A stretch of DNA of 64,000 nucleotides, from NCBI GenBank assembly GCA_015064385.1, contig SVSI01000001.1:1-64000 (forward strand). Reading direction: 5' to 3'. The notes under the pieces are model-generated. The model searched no databases. It had not been told where the DNA came from and saw only the letters and a list, made by a program, of their open reading frames with translations. Origin of the DNA: Oscillospiraceae bacterium. GTDB lineage: Bacteria > Bacillota > Clostridia > Oscillospirales > CAG-272. Every line of letters starts with the position of its first letter. The first letter of the stretch is position 1. A program made the translations under genes and the position numbers. Below, in pieces: positions 32,489-41,182 of the stretch.

Positions 32489-32532
32489 ATTTTTGTTGTT
32501 TGTGAAAAGTAAAGTGTGATTGCAGTTCGGGA

Positions 32533-33354
32533 TCACACCGTTTTGCACGAAACGGATATCGGAAGCCGTTTTTCCTTAATGATAGAACTTACTAGAAGGA
32601 GAGAGCTGATACCGACACTTATTATGCTTATCCACTGAGAGGTTGAAAAGATTCCTATAAATCCGCGTACTTCATCTCCGCGAAGAAACTCATCTAAAAA
32701 GCGAATGATTCCGTATGTTATAAGATAAAAGTAAATAAGCTTTCCTTGCAGAAAAGGTTTTTTTCTGCTTGCTTTAAGTAGCAAGAACATAGCTAAAACC
32801 AAAAACAAATTACAACCCGCTTCGAGAAGCTGGACAGGAAAGCGTCTGACGTCGTTTACTTCGGGAACGAGAGTGTTTCCGTGCGCGCGGAACCCAAACT
32901 CGGATTCTATTCCGTAACAACATCCTGCCAAAAAGCATCCTATGCGGGCAATGCCGTGAAACAGGGGAATTATCGGAGCCATTATATCGGCGTATATTCT
33001 TCTGTCATGACTCATACATTTAAGCGCTATCGCCCCTGCGGCAAGCCCACCGAACAGTCCACCGTAGAAAACCGAACCGCCGAATATGTATTGTACACGC
33101 GCGAGCCAAAGAGGAAATTCCGCTTTTTTGAAAAGGTATGGAAACAGACGGATATTGGTAAGAGCAAAAAGCAGGTGGCCACCGATAAAAACTCCTGCAA
33201 TAACGGTCATAAGAAAGATGACTCCATCTTCCATCATAATTCCGCGCTTTTTGAGAAGATAGCAAAGTACAAAGCCGCATACAAGACATCCTATTACGGC
33301 AAACAGGCCGTATGACGCGATCTTAAATCCAAAAAAATCAATTTGAGGGTACAC
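32533..33354 (-). CDS. lgt: Prolipoprotein diacylglyceryl transferase-like protein
   Basis: 273 residues from GTG 33354, giving a start equivalent to MYPQIDFFGFKIASYG as in homologues; the longer frame would overlap the upstream gene. Seven membrane helices. Motifs: GGSVFYGGLFGG and HGIARIGCFLAGCCYG, the variant of the Lgt signature found in many Clostridia (the classic form has RIGNF.N.E). Lgt transfers diacylglyceryl from phosphatidylglycerol to the Cys of prolipoproteins; the window encodes at least three lipoproteins. Because the signature is divergent, a related acyl or glyceryl transferase is possible. Gap to the upstream gene 16 bases. Confidence 0.8.
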   Translation of the reverse strand: MYPQIDFFGFKIASYGLFAVIGCLVCGFVLCYLLKKRGIMMEDGVIFLMTVIAGVFIGGHLLFALTNIRLFPYLFKKAEFPLWLARVQYIFGGSVFYGGLFGGLAAGAIALKCMSHDRRIYADIMAPIIPLFHGIARIGCFLAGCCYGIESEFGFRAHGNTLVPEVNDVRRFPVQLLEAGCNLFLVLAMFLLLKASRKKPFLQGKLIYFYLITYGIIRFLDEFLRGDEVRGFIGIFSTSQWISIISVGISSLLLVSSIIKEKRLPISVSCKTV

Positions 33355-33370
33355 GTGTTGTTTCTCGAGC

Positions 33371-33835
33371 TTATAGCATTGACTCGAATGCACTTGCCAT
33401 AGCACATCCGTAGCAAGCATCGCACGAAGCACAAGCGACGCACGAAAGTACGCCGAGAGCACAGATTGCGGTACCGATGATTCCAAGAACAAATCCGGCG
33501 GTAGCAAGACCGGACGGCTTGCCGTATGCTAATGTTGATTTCTTTCTTCCTTTAACACCAAAAATGATTCCTAAAATATCGCAAGCAAGCAGAACAAAGT
33601 TGAGTCCGGCTGCCCAGCAGAAAACGATTCCGCAGCAACCGAGAACCAAAGCTGTTATTGAAAAACCGCATCCGTCGTTTGGGTTTCTGGGCTGACGTGG
33701 AGGATACGGATTATAATACTGCTGGTAGGGTTGCTGGTAGGGCTGTTGATACTGTTGGTTGGGATTTTGACTGTTTTGCTGATACTGCTGATTTTGCACC
33801 TGGTCGTTCTGCTGATTCATGTTTTGATTGTCCAT
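33371..33835 (-). CDS. DUF4190-like small membrane protein with Gln/Asn/Pro-rich N-terminus
   Basis: 154 residues. The first about 55 are low-complexity Asn/Gln/Tyr/Pro (repeated QPYQQ), followed by two hydrophobic hairpins (SITALVLGCCGIVF, LATAGFVLGIIGTAICALG) typical of DUF4190 proteins, and a Cys-rich end (CVACASCDACYGC). Function unknown; such proteins are membrane anchored with a disordered cytoplasmic or surface tail. First gene of an operon with lgt. Confidence 0.75.
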   Translation of the reverse strand: MDNQNMNQQNDQVQNQQYQQNSQNPNQQYQQPYQQPYQQYYNPYPPRQPRNPNDGCGFSITALVLGCCGIVFCWAAGLNFVLLACDILGIIFGVKGRKKSTLAYGKPSGLATAGFVLGIIGTAICALGVLSCVACASCDACYGCAMASAFESML

Positions 33836-33939
33836 TGTATATCTCCTATCTTAAATTTACAAAAACAAACAAATTTCGCACAAAAAGAAAAGAACTGCTT
33901 TTTATTTCGTTTTTGGGCAAGTTTGCCGTTTCTTTTTAG

Positions 33940-33968
33940 AGTATAGCACAATAATTTCGATTTGTCAA
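33940..33968 (-). promoter_or_regulatory. Promoter of the DUF4190-lgt operon
   Basis: Minus strand: -35 TTGACA (33963-33968), 17-bp spacer, -10 TATACT (33940-33945). Confidence 0.8.
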
Positions 33969-33972
33969 GCAC

Positions 33973-34010
33973 AAATATCATTTTGATAATTAAATATCGA
34001 ATTGATTATT
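33973..34010. promoter_or_regulatory. Tandem 19-bp repeats, candidate operator of the XRE regulator
   Basis: Two adjacent 19-base units (33973-33991 and 33992-34010) share 15 positions, and each holds the dyad ATC-N5-GAT. They lie between the minus-strand promoter and the XRE gene, a good place for a regulator acting on both genes. Confidence 0.45.
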
Positions 34011-34039
34011 GTACAATACTTGTATAAGGCGGTGATGAT

Positions 34040-34333
34040 ATGATATATGATAAAATCAGAATGTTGAGGGAACAAAGCGGAATGACGCAGACCGAGCTTG
34101 CAAAGCAGATAGGAATAACGAGGTCAGGTGTTAATGCGTGGGAAATGGGCATTTCTGTTCCGTCAACTCAGTATATTGTTGAGTTGTCCTTGCTTTTTGG
34201 AGTTTCGGCGGATTATCTTCTTGACATGCCGAAGACCTCAACTGTTTCTGTAGAGGGACTCACGGACAGAGAAATTGCTTCTGTAATAGAGGTTATTAAT
34301 TGTTATAGAGAAAACCGTTCGAATAAAATATAA
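34040..34333 (+). CDS. XRE-family helix-turn-helix regulator
   Basis: 97 residues. Standard Cro/CI-type HTH in residues about 5-60 (MLREQSGMTQTELAKQIGI..SGVNAWEMG..VPS), then SLLFGVSADYLLD, and a short C-terminal helix with no sensor domain. Divergent from the DUF4190-lgt operon, with repeated dyads between them. GGCGGTGATG precedes the start. A terminator follows at once. Confidence 0.9.
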   Translation: MIYDKIRMLREQSGMTQTELAKQIGITRSGVNAWEMGISVPSTQYIVELSLLFGVSADYLLDMPKTSTVSVEGLTDREIASVIEVINCYRENRSNKI

Positions 34334-34363
34334 AACTGTCGCTTTTGGAGCGACAGTTTTTGG
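34334..34363. terminator. Terminator after the XRE gene
   Basis: Stem AAACTGTCGC / GCGACAGTTT followed by T's. Confidence 0.88.
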
Positions 34364-34382
34364 TTTCTTTTTATTTGGCGGT

Positions 34383-35615
34383 TTAGTAAATCGCCCTCAT
34401 TTTTGCAGCAAAAATATATCCAAGCGCCAGACGCGAGCTGTTGTCGTAAAGGAACTTTCCTTCAAGTATCTGCAAAAAGGCGTCTGCACGCGAGCCCTCC
34501 GATGCCTTGCCGAGAGCGGCAAGCAGAAACGCGGAGCGCTCAACGTCGGGCGCGCTCTTCGGACACGCATAAACGGTCACGTCGCTCGCGTTGTGGATAT
34601 CGAGATAGTCGTCACCCTCGTTAAAAACGGGGACGGGCATAATACTGAACGGGGTTTTTGCTTCCGAAATTTCCGAAATATCGGCAAGCGTGCCGATATA
34701 AACGAGTGCCTCGCCTGCAATGAATTTTGCTTTCGGATCGCTCGTTTTCGCCGTGTTTGAGGCGATACTTGCGGCAAGAGCTTTTACTTTTGCGGTAGCA
34801 TCGTCCGATTTTTCGGTGACGCAGGCGTTCATAAGAGCGGAAACGTCATCTCCCGTGACGAGCGGATATGTCGTTGAAATATAGAAATCGAGCATATCCC
34901 ACGTCCATTTGCCGCCCGAGATAAGAGTAGTCGGATCTGCTTTTCCGATGCTTGCCTTTTTCATAAGCTCGGAATTTATAAATACTACTCTCGTGCGAGA
35001 GGGAAGAACGCTTGCTTCGTTTATCGTGAAAAACTCGTTTTCAAATCCGAAAGATTCGCTACTTACGGTCTGACCTGCCGCGCTTCCCGCAAAGGGAAGG
35101 ATACTGTAGGAGAAAAGGAGATCCTTTCCTTCAAAAGCGGAAATATCCGACAGCGAGACGGCAACGACGTCGGCGTACGCGGTCTTGTTCTTTTGTGCAT
35201 TGGTAAGATTTTTTACTACGGTTGCGGCATTTTTTTCGTTTAGTGCCGAGAAAGCAAAGTGCAGCTTTTCTTCAAGCGCGTCATTTCGGACGTACGCACA
35301 GTTGTCAAGAAAATGCTTCGTTGCCGGCAGGAGCGTACTGCTATTACTTGTTGTCGCAACGGTGATAAATTCAAAATTATAATCGTATGCGTACAGCTTG
35401 TCAAGCGCTGCGCTCGGATCAAACGAGTCGGTGATGCCGAAGTCAAGAGACGTAGGCGGACTCGGCAGATCGGCAGACGGCTTCTCGGGAGGAGTTATAT
35501 CGTCCGCGCTCGGAGAGTAGGGCAGAGTGACCTTCTGCGCGCCTCCGAAGGCGTAGCACGAGGACAGACACATACATAATATTATAAGAAGTGAAAGAAT
35601 TGAAATTTTCTTCAT
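34383..35615 (-). CDS. Solute-binding-protein-like lipoprotein
   Basis: 410 residues. Signal peptide with lipobox LSSC (Cys20), then a Pro/Ser-rich linker of about 35 residues. The rest resembles ABC-transporter family 1 extracellular sugar-binding proteins (GGKWTWDMLDFY and the later 'VPVFNEGDDYLDIHNASDVTVYA' stretch), which would be anchored on the outer face of the membrane. No permease or ATPase genes lie near it and it is monocistronic, so it may be an orphan receptor or use shared permeases. Sequence is divergent; confidence in the fold is moderate. Confidence 0.65.
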   Translation of the reverse strand: MKKISILSLLIILCMCLSSCYAFGGAQKVTLPYSPSADDITPPEKPSADLPSPPTSLDFGITDSFDPSAALDKLYAYDYNFEFITVATTSNSSTLLPATKHFLDNCAYVRNDALEEKLHFAFSALNEKNAATVVKNLTNAQKNKTAYADVVAVSLSDISAFEGKDLLFSYSILPFAGSAAGQTVSSESFGFENEFFTINEASVLPSRTRVVFINSELMKKASIGKADPTTLISGGKWTWDMLDFYISTTYPLVTGDDVSALMNACVTEKSDDATAKVKALAASIASNTAKTSDPKAKFIAGEALVYIGTLADISEISEAKTPFSIMPVPVFNEGDDYLDIHNASDVTVYACPKSAPDVERSAFLLAALGKASEGSRADAFLQILEGKFLYDNSSRLALGYIFAAKMRAIY

Positions 35616-35652
35616 TTGGTGTCTTTTCCTTTTGATAAAGGGTGTTTTTTAT

Positions 35653-35681
35653 ATTATACAGCAAAGTTTGTGTGTTGTCAA
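35653..35681 (-). promoter_or_regulatory. Consensus promoter of the solute-binding lipoprotein gene
   Basis: Minus strand: -35 TTGACA (35676-35681), 17-bp spacer, -10 TATAAT (35653-35658). Confidence 0.85.
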
Positions 35682-35739
35682 TCAACGCATGCGTGTGTTT
35701 ACAAAAAAGATGATTTTAAGCAAAAAACGGAGAACCTTT

Positions 35740-35970
35740 GGCGTGATACTCTTAACGGAGTATCACGCCAGTTCTATTCGCCTGCGGCGAGTTCTATTGC
35801 TACGCAGTGTTATTCGGCTTACGCCGAGTGATATTTGCTTCGCAAGTTTATGGGCGAATAGAATATCACTGAAGCCGCAAGGCTTCAATATCACTTTCTT
35901 TTGGAAATATCTCGCCACAGGCGAGGTTTTTTCAAAAGAAAATATCACGCTGACTTTGGTCAGCATATCA
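35740..35970. repeat. Array of hairpins separated by ATATCAC spacers
   Basis: Stems at 35740-35769 (12 bp perfect), 35778-35790, 35816-35826, 35835-35845, 35871-35886, 35895-35941 (outer TTTCTTTTG/CAAAAGAAA with inner CTCGCC/GGCGAG) and 35949-35964. The arms TTCTATTCGCC (35772-35782) and GGCGAATAGAA (35852-35862) enclose three of them as one larger structure. Junctions carry ATATCAC or its complement GTGATAT. No gene is present in 35682-36160. Confidence 0.75.
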
Positions 35971-35981
35971 CTTAACAGACA

Positions 35982-36022
35982 AAAAGAAAGAGAAGACTCG
36001 TTAATATACGAATCTTCTCTTT
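35982..36022 (-). terminator. Terminator downstream of alaS
   Basis: AGAGAAGA...TCG / CGA...TCTTCTCT stem; the minus strand continues with TTTCTTTTT. It lies about 140 bases beyond the alaS stop. Confidence 0.7.
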
Positions 36023-36160
36023 TCTGTTGTTAGTGGGTTTGGGCTACTGCCCAACTGAATTTGTGCATACAAATGCGATGCTGGTTCTTAACAGAAACAG
36101 GTATGATTACAAATTCTCCGATAAGAACAACACCTTTCGGCTCTCCGTTTTTGTTTCAGC

Positions 36161-38791
36161 TTATTTAACGTAGTTTCCGACTACCGCGGTAACTGCCGCG
36201 AGTGCCTCGTCGATCTTCGAGAGATCCTTTGCGCCTGCGCTTGCGCTGTCGGGACGTCCGCCGCCACCGCCGCCGCAGATGCTTGCGATCTCTTTTACGA
36301 TCTTGCCTGCGTTAGCGCCGCGCTTTACCGCGTCCGCTCCGCATACGCACACGAAGTTAAGGCGGTCTGCGTTTACAAGTGCAAGCAGAGTAACGCTTGC
36401 GGGATTCTTGTCTCTTACCTTGTCACAAAGAGCACGCGCCGAATCAACGCTTACTCCGTCAAGACGGGAGGAGATAACGCTTACCCCGTTAACGTCGATC
36501 GCCGACTTTTCGGTTTCGGAGAACTGCGCTGCCGCGATCTTGCCCTCGAGCGATTCGATCTCGCTCTTTGCATCACGGAGCTCGCTCTGGAGCTGGGATG
36601 CGCGCTTTGCAAGATCTGCGGAATTTGCAAGCTTCATTTCCTTTGCCGTCTCGGTAATAAGCTCGTCCTTCTTAGAAAGGAGCTCGAGAACGCCGAGACC
36701 GGTGGTTGCCTCTATTCTTCTGACGCCCGCCGCTACCGATGATTCGGAAATTATCTTGAAAAGTCCCGCTTTTGCGGTATTGTCTATATGCGTTCCGCCG
36801 CAAAGCTCGGTAGAGAAGTCGCCCATCTTGACCATTCTGACCGTCTTTCCGTACTTTTCTCCGAAGAGCGCCATAGCGCCCGCTTTCTTTGCGCTTTCAA
36901 TGTCGGTCTCGACCGTTTCGACGCAAACGCCTGCGAGGATGTGAGCGTTTACGAGTGCCTCGACCTTTGCAAGCTGCTCTGCGTTTACCGCCTCGAAGTG
37001 CGAGAAGTCAAAACGGAGACGGCTCTCGTCAACGTAAGAGCCCGCCTGCTCAACGTGAGCGCCGAGCACCTCGCGGAGTGCTGCCTGGAGAAGGTGGCAC
37101 GCCGAGTGGTTTCTGCGGATAGCGTTTCTTCTGTCGGTGTCTATCTCTGCTTTTACCGTGTCGCCTACCGAAACTGCGCCGTTTTCCATCTGTGCGATAT
37201 GGATATATACGCCGTCGGTCTTTTTGGTATCAAGGATGTTTATTACGCTGTCGCCGAGAGTGATCTTGCCGCTGTCGCCGACCTGACCGCCGCCCTCGCC
37301 GTAGAATACGGTCTTATCAAGGATGATCGAGAATTCGCCTTCGTTTACGGTTTCGAGGAGGTTATCGTCCGAAATTATGCCGAGGACCTTTGCCTCGCAG
37401 GTGTTTTGTGCGTATCCGACGAACTCGGTTGCACTAAAGCCCTCAAGCAGTCCCTTGGAGGCGTCGCTCCAGCCGCTGATGTTAGCTCTTGCCTCGCGGG
37501 CGCGGGTCTTCTGCTCCTTCATAAGAGCGGTGAAGGTCTCCTCGTCGAGAGAAAGTCCCGCTTCTGCGGCGATCTCTCTTGTGAGGTCGATGGGGAATCC
37601 GAAGGTATCGTAAAGGCGGAAGACTTCGTCTCCGGGGAGCTTTTCCGCACCCTCGCCCTTTGCCTTTTCGATAAGTCCGCCAAGGATGGCAAGACCGGAG
37701 TCGATAGTTGCGGCAAAACGGCTCTCCTCAATGGAGATGATCTTGCTTATATACTCGAGCTTTTCGGTAAGCTCGGGATATTCGGAATAGTTTTCGCGTG
37801 CAACGACCGCTGCGATGTCGGCAAGGAAAGCGCCCTTTATGCCGAGCATTCTTCCGTGACGTGCCGCACGGCGAAGCAGACGGCGGAGAACGTATCCGCG
37901 TCCCTCGTTAGAGGGAACAACGCCGTCGCATACCATAAAGGTGGAGCCCCTTACGTGGTCGGTAATAACGCGGAGCGAGATATCGGTCTTGGGATCGTCT
38001 CCGTATTTTACGCCCGCCTTTTCAACGATGGCGCCCATAATGTTCTGAACGGTATCTACCTCAAAGAGGTTGTTTACACCCTGCATAATGCAAGCAAGAC
38101 GCTCAAGTCCCATACCGGTATCGATGTTCGGCTTTGCAAGACGGGTGTAGTTGTTATGGCCGTCGTTGTCGAACTGTGTGAAAACGAGGTTCCAGAATTC
38201 CATATATCTGTCGCAGTCGCAGCCGGGCTTGCAGTCGGGCTTTCCGCAACCGAACTCTGCGCCTCTGTCGAAGTGAAGCTCAGAGCAAGGTCCGCAAGGT
38301 CCGCTTCCGTGCTCCCAGAAGTTGTCCTCTTTGCCGAGACGAACGACTCTCTCCTCGGGGATGCCGACCTCTTTAGTCCAGATGTCGTACGCTTCATCGT
38401 CCTCAAGATAAACGGTTACCCAGATGCGCTCCTCGGGAAGCTCGATGACCTTGGTGCAGAACTCCCACGCCCACGGAATAACCTCTTTTTTGAAGTAATC
38501 GCCAAAGGAGAAGTTTCCGAGCATCTCGAAATAAGTGCCGTGACGCGCGGTGATACCAACTCTGTCAATATCGGGTGTACGGATACACTTCTGACAGGTG
38601 GTCATTCTGTGGCGCGGCGGCTCCGCCTCGCCCGTGAAATATTTTTTAAGGGGAGTCATTCCCGCGTTTATAAGCAGAATGGATTTGTCGTTTATCGGCA
38701 CGAGAGGGAAGCTCTTGTGACGAAGATGACCTTTTGATTCAAAAAACGAGAGATATTTCTCGCGAATGTCGTTTACAGACGTCCATTTCAT
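36161..38791 (-). CDS. alaS: Alanine-tRNA ligase
   Basis: 876 residues from ATG 38791 (MKWTSVNDIREKYLSFFESKGH), with AAGGA upstream; the longer frame covers the promoter. Class II catalytic core at the N-terminus (FPLVPINDKSILLINAGM, QKCIRTPDIDRVG), the editing domain with zinc-binding HSACHLLQAAL and CGGTHIDNT, and a C-Ala region with a coiled coil and the Gly-rich CGGGGGGRPDSA segment. Charges tRNA-Ala and clears Ser or Gly mischarging. Own promoter at 38838 and no T-box leader: only about 40 bases of 5' leader are available. Confidence 0.98.
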   Translation of the reverse strand: MKWTSVNDIREKYLSFFESKGHLRHKSFPLVPINDKSILLINAGMTPLKKYFTGEAEPPRHRMTTCQKCIRTPDIDRVGITARHGTYFEMLGNFSFGDYFKKEVIPWAWEFCTKVIELPEERIWVTVYLEDDEAYDIWTKEVGIPEERVVRLGKEDNFWEHGSGPCGPCSELHFDRGAEFGCGKPDCKPGCDCDRYMEFWNLVFTQFDNDGHNNYTRLAKPNIDTGMGLERLACIMQGVNNLFEVDTVQNIMGAIVEKAGVKYGDDPKTDISLRVITDHVRGSTFMVCDGVVPSNEGRGYVLRRLLRRAARHGRMLGIKGAFLADIAAVVARENYSEYPELTEKLEYISKIISIEESRFAATIDSGLAILGGLIEKAKGEGAEKLPGDEVFRLYDTFGFPIDLTREIAAEAGLSLDEETFTALMKEQKTRAREARANISGWSDASKGLLEGFSATEFVGYAQNTCEAKVLGIISDDNLLETVNEGEFSIILDKTVFYGEGGGQVGDSGKITLGDSVINILDTKKTDGVYIHIAQMENGAVSVGDTVKAEIDTDRRNAIRRNHSACHLLQAALREVLGAHVEQAGSYVDESRLRFDFSHFEAVNAEQLAKVEALVNAHILAGVCVETVETDIESAKKAGAMALFGEKYGKTVRMVKMGDFSTELCGGTHIDNTAKAGLFKIISESSVAAGVRRIEATTGLGVLELLSKKDELITETAKEMKLANSADLAKRASQLQSELRDAKSEIESLEGKIAAAQFSETEKSAIDVNGVSVISSRLDGVSVDSARALCDKVRDKNPASVTLLALVNADRLNFVCVCGADAVKRGANAGKIVKEIASICGGGGGGRPDSASAGAKDLSKIDEALAAVTAVVGNYVK

Positions 38792-38837
38792 AGTGTTTTT
38801 TCCTTCCGTTATGAAAATAAATAAACGTAACCTATAT

Positions 38838-38866
38838 ATTATAGCGTGATTTTTTGTGCTTGTCAA
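38838..38866 (-). promoter_or_regulatory. Consensus promoter of alaS
   Basis: Minus strand: -35 TTGACA (38861-38866), 17-bp spacer, -10 TATAAT (38838-38843), directly after the stop of the upstream transporter gene. Confidence 0.85.
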
Positions 38867-38873
38867 GAGCTGT

Positions 38874-39776
38874 TTAGAGCACGTTGATGATAACGAGCGC
38901 TATAAACGCCAGAGATATTCCGATCAGCGAGCGGACGGTGATCTTTTCCTTGAAGCAGACCGCCGCAAGCGTCATGGACAGAATCAGCGTTGCGCCCTGA
39001 TTTAGCGGATACAGCAGAGCTGCGTCAAGCCTTGCCGCCGCAAGCGTTTTGAAATATGAGACCACGAAAAGCAGGACTGCCATAACTGCTACGTGCATTA
39101 TCACTTTTTTTGCAGACGGTGTTGAAAACACCGATTTTTCTCCGTCCTTTTTGCGGGACTTGAATACGAGATATATCACAAAGAGCGTTATTGCCGAAAA
39201 TACGTACGAATAGAAGTTGAACGCCGCCGCGCTTTCTCCCTCGACCTTTTTCACGAAGATCTTTTGGGCGAAATCGGCAAGTCCGTTTGATGCCCCGCAG
39301 ATGATCAGAAGCATAAGCGAGCCGAAGCTCATCTTACCCTTGATTGATATGTTGTAGGAGCAGATAACGTACGCCGCAAGCGCGAGTATAAGAAAGCCGA
39401 TAATCTGCGTGAGCTTGACCGTTTCTCCTAAAAATGCGACGCTGAGAGCGATGGTAAGGCCAACGCCGAGCGTGAGAAAAATGTCGGTCGTTACGAACGC
39501 GCCCCGCTGGATTGAAATTATCCAGCTTACGATAAAAGCGGACGTTGCAACACCCGAGAGCAGCGCGCAAAGAAGGGTGGTTAAGCTCGTTTCGGAAAAG
39601 AAATTCCCCTCCTGCACCAGTGACAGCACGAGACCTACCGCCGCGCATATCACCATTCTTATAAAGTTTGAAAGGGCGGCGTCGCTGTAACCCGATATGT
39701 ATGAGCTGACCTTTTTCCCGCTGTATCCCTTCGTTATATTTGCCAAAAGCGCAATAGACAAAAACAAATAGCCCAC
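38874..39776 (-). CDS. EamA-type (DMT superfamily) membrane transporter
   Basis: 300 residues, ten hydrophobic helices in two repeats. Each EamA half ends in a typical helix: SVAFLGETVKLTQIIGFLILALA in the first and VCFKEKITVRSLIGISLAFIALV in the second. DMT carriers export or import small metabolites; substrate unknown. It lies 15 bases after thiI and is probably co-transcribed, so thiamine- or sulfur-linked metabolites could be considered, but the evidence is only positional. Confidence 0.82.
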   Translation of the reverse strand: MGYLFLSIALLANITKGYSGKKVSSYISGYSDAALSNFIRMVICAAVGLVLSLVQEGNFFSETSLTTLLCALLSGVATSAFIVSWIISIQRGAFVTTDIFLTLGVGLTIALSVAFLGETVKLTQIIGFLILALAAYVICSYNISIKGKMSFGSLMLLIICGASNGLADFAQKIFVKKVEGESAAAFNFYSYVFSAITLFVIYLVFKSRKKDGEKSVFSTPSAKKVIMHVAVMAVLLFVVSYFKTLAAARLDAALLYPLNQGATLILSMTLAAVCFKEKITVRSLIGISLAFIALVIINVL

Positions 39777-39791
39777 TTAGTCAACTCCCCG

Positions 39792-40976
39792 TTAGTTATC
39801 TATGGCTCTGCGGATCTCGCGTACGCGCATTGCCTCGTATGCTTTGTTTTCAAGTGCTTCAAAATCGACCTTTGCCTCCTGAATAAGCACCTTTTCAAGC
39901 TCGGGACGGGTTTTGGGGTGTTTAGGAGTAAACACGGTACAGCAGTCCTCGTAGGGCTGGATAGAGGTTTCAAAAGTTCCTATTTTACGGGCAATAGTGA
40001 TTATCTCCTCTTTGTCCATTCCGATAAGCGGACGAAGAACGGGCATATCTACCGCGCTGTCGGTAACGACGAGCGCGGGCATAGTCTGGCTTGCTACCTG
40101 ACCGAGCGATTCACCCGTAACGAGCGCCATAGAACCGCTCTCGCGAGCCGCTCTTGCAGCAAGGCGCATCATACAGCGGCGCAGAAGGAGAGTGAAATAC
40201 TCCTGATCTATCTTTTTGACCATTTCTTCCTGGATCTCGGTGAGAGATATGACCTTCATTCTCATTCTTCCCGTGTACTCGCAAACGAGGGATGCAAGCT
40301 CCGCCACCTTTTCCTCTGCACGCTCGGAGGTGTAAGGGAAGGACTCAAAATGAACGGCGTCTATAAGAGCGCCTCTGCGAGCCATCATATATCCGGCAAC
40401 GGGGGAGTCTATACCGCCGGAAAGAAGGAGAGTTGCCTTGCCGCAGCTTCCGTAAGGAATACCGCCTGCGCCCTTCTCGCTTCCCGCGTGAATGTACGCA
40501 CAGTCCTCACGGATCTCGACTATTGCGGTGATCTCGGGGTTTTTAAGATCTACGTCAACCTCGGGGACGAGGTCTCCGACGGCAGATCCGACCTCGCGCG
40601 CGATCTCAGGCGAGGTGAGAGGAAAGCGCTTGTCTCCTCGTTTGCCCTCGACCTTGAAGGACTTGTGTCCACGGATCTTTTCGGGAAGATATTCTACCGC
40701 GGTCTTAATTATCGCGTCCATATTCTTTTCACACTCTGCGGCGCGTGCAACGGTAGCGATACCGAATACCTTTTTGGCGAACTCGACTGCAAAGTCGATG
40801 TCGCATTCCTCGTTTTTGGGCGAGAGATAGAGTATCGACTGCGAATGGAAGATGTCGAATTCTCCCGCAGGTGCGATGCGGCGCTTCATTTCGGCGCTGA
40901 GTGCTTTTTCAAATTGCGGCTTATTCAGTCCCTTGAGGACGATCTCGCCGTATTTACAAAGTATGGTTTCTTTCAT
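39792..40976 (-). CDS. thiI: tRNA 4-thiouridine synthase ThiI (no rhodanese domain)
   Basis: 394 residues: N-terminal ferredoxin-like domain and THUMP (about 60-165), then the PP-loop ATPase with LLSGGIDSPVAGYM. It adenylates U8 of tRNAs for sulfur transfer and in some bacteria serves thiamine thiazole synthesis. The C-terminal rhodanese domain with the persulfide Cys found in E. coli ThiI is absent, as in B. subtilis and many Clostridia, so sulfur must be delivered by a cysteine desulfurase directly. No desulfurase gene is in the window. Confidence 0.95.
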   Translation of the reverse strand: MKETILCKYGEIVLKGLNKPQFEKALSAEMKRRIAPAGEFDIFHSQSILYLSPKNEECDIDFAVEFAKKVFGIATVARAAECEKNMDAIIKTAVEYLPEKIRGHKSFKVEGKRGDKRFPLTSPEIAREVGSAVGDLVPEVDVDLKNPEITAIVEIREDCAYIHAGSEKGAGGIPYGSCGKATLLLSGGIDSPVAGYMMARRGALIDAVHFESFPYTSERAEEKVAELASLVCEYTGRMRMKVISLTEIQEEMVKKIDQEYFTLLLRRCMMRLAARAARESGSMALVTGESLGQVASQTMPALVVTDSAVDMPVLRPLIGMDKEEIITIARKIGTFETSIQPYEDCCTVFTPKHPKTRPELEKVLIQEAKVDFEALENKAYEAMRVREIRRAIDN

Positions 40977-41011
40977 TTTATTTTTTCCTTTAAGTAAAGT
41001 TTTTGGGAAGG

Positions 41012-41045
41012 TATGGAAACCCTTTTTTCAAAAAGGGTTTCCATA
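41012..41045. repeat. Palindromic element upstream of thiI
   Basis: TATGGAAACCC.../GGGTTTCCATA arms around a CTTTT-ttca-AAAAG core, preceded by AAGTAAAGTTTTTGGGAAGG. Same family as the elements at 7.2, 9.4-9.6, 21.4 and 27.3 kb. Confidence 0.8.
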
Positions 41046-41119
41046 AGTGATATAATATCACAAAAAAATCAAAAAGTCACTACAATAATTAAAAGTTTTA
41101 TAAATTTTTTATATTTCTG

Positions 41120-41148
41120 TTGACATTTTGAAGGTAAAATATTAAACT
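41120..41148 (+). promoter_or_regulatory. Promoter of nadE
   Basis: -35 TTGACA (41120-41125), 17-bp spacer, -10 TAAACT (41143-41148). Confidence 0.65.
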
Positions 41149-41182
41149 TAAAGCAGAAAGACGCTTTGAAAGGACTTTTGAA

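Noticed and set aside
35616..36160. Small open frames in the ATATCAC hairpin array
   Set aside because: They follow inverted repeats and have no ribosome sites or protein-like sequence.
36788..38737. 649-codon open frame on the plus strand
   Set aside because: Antisense shadow of alaS, caused by its codon bias.
38792..38873. T-box leader for alaS
   Set aside because: The promoter lies about 45 bases before the start codon, leaving no room for a T-box.
39918..40997. 359-codon open frame on the plus strand
   Set aside because: Antisense shadow of thiI.
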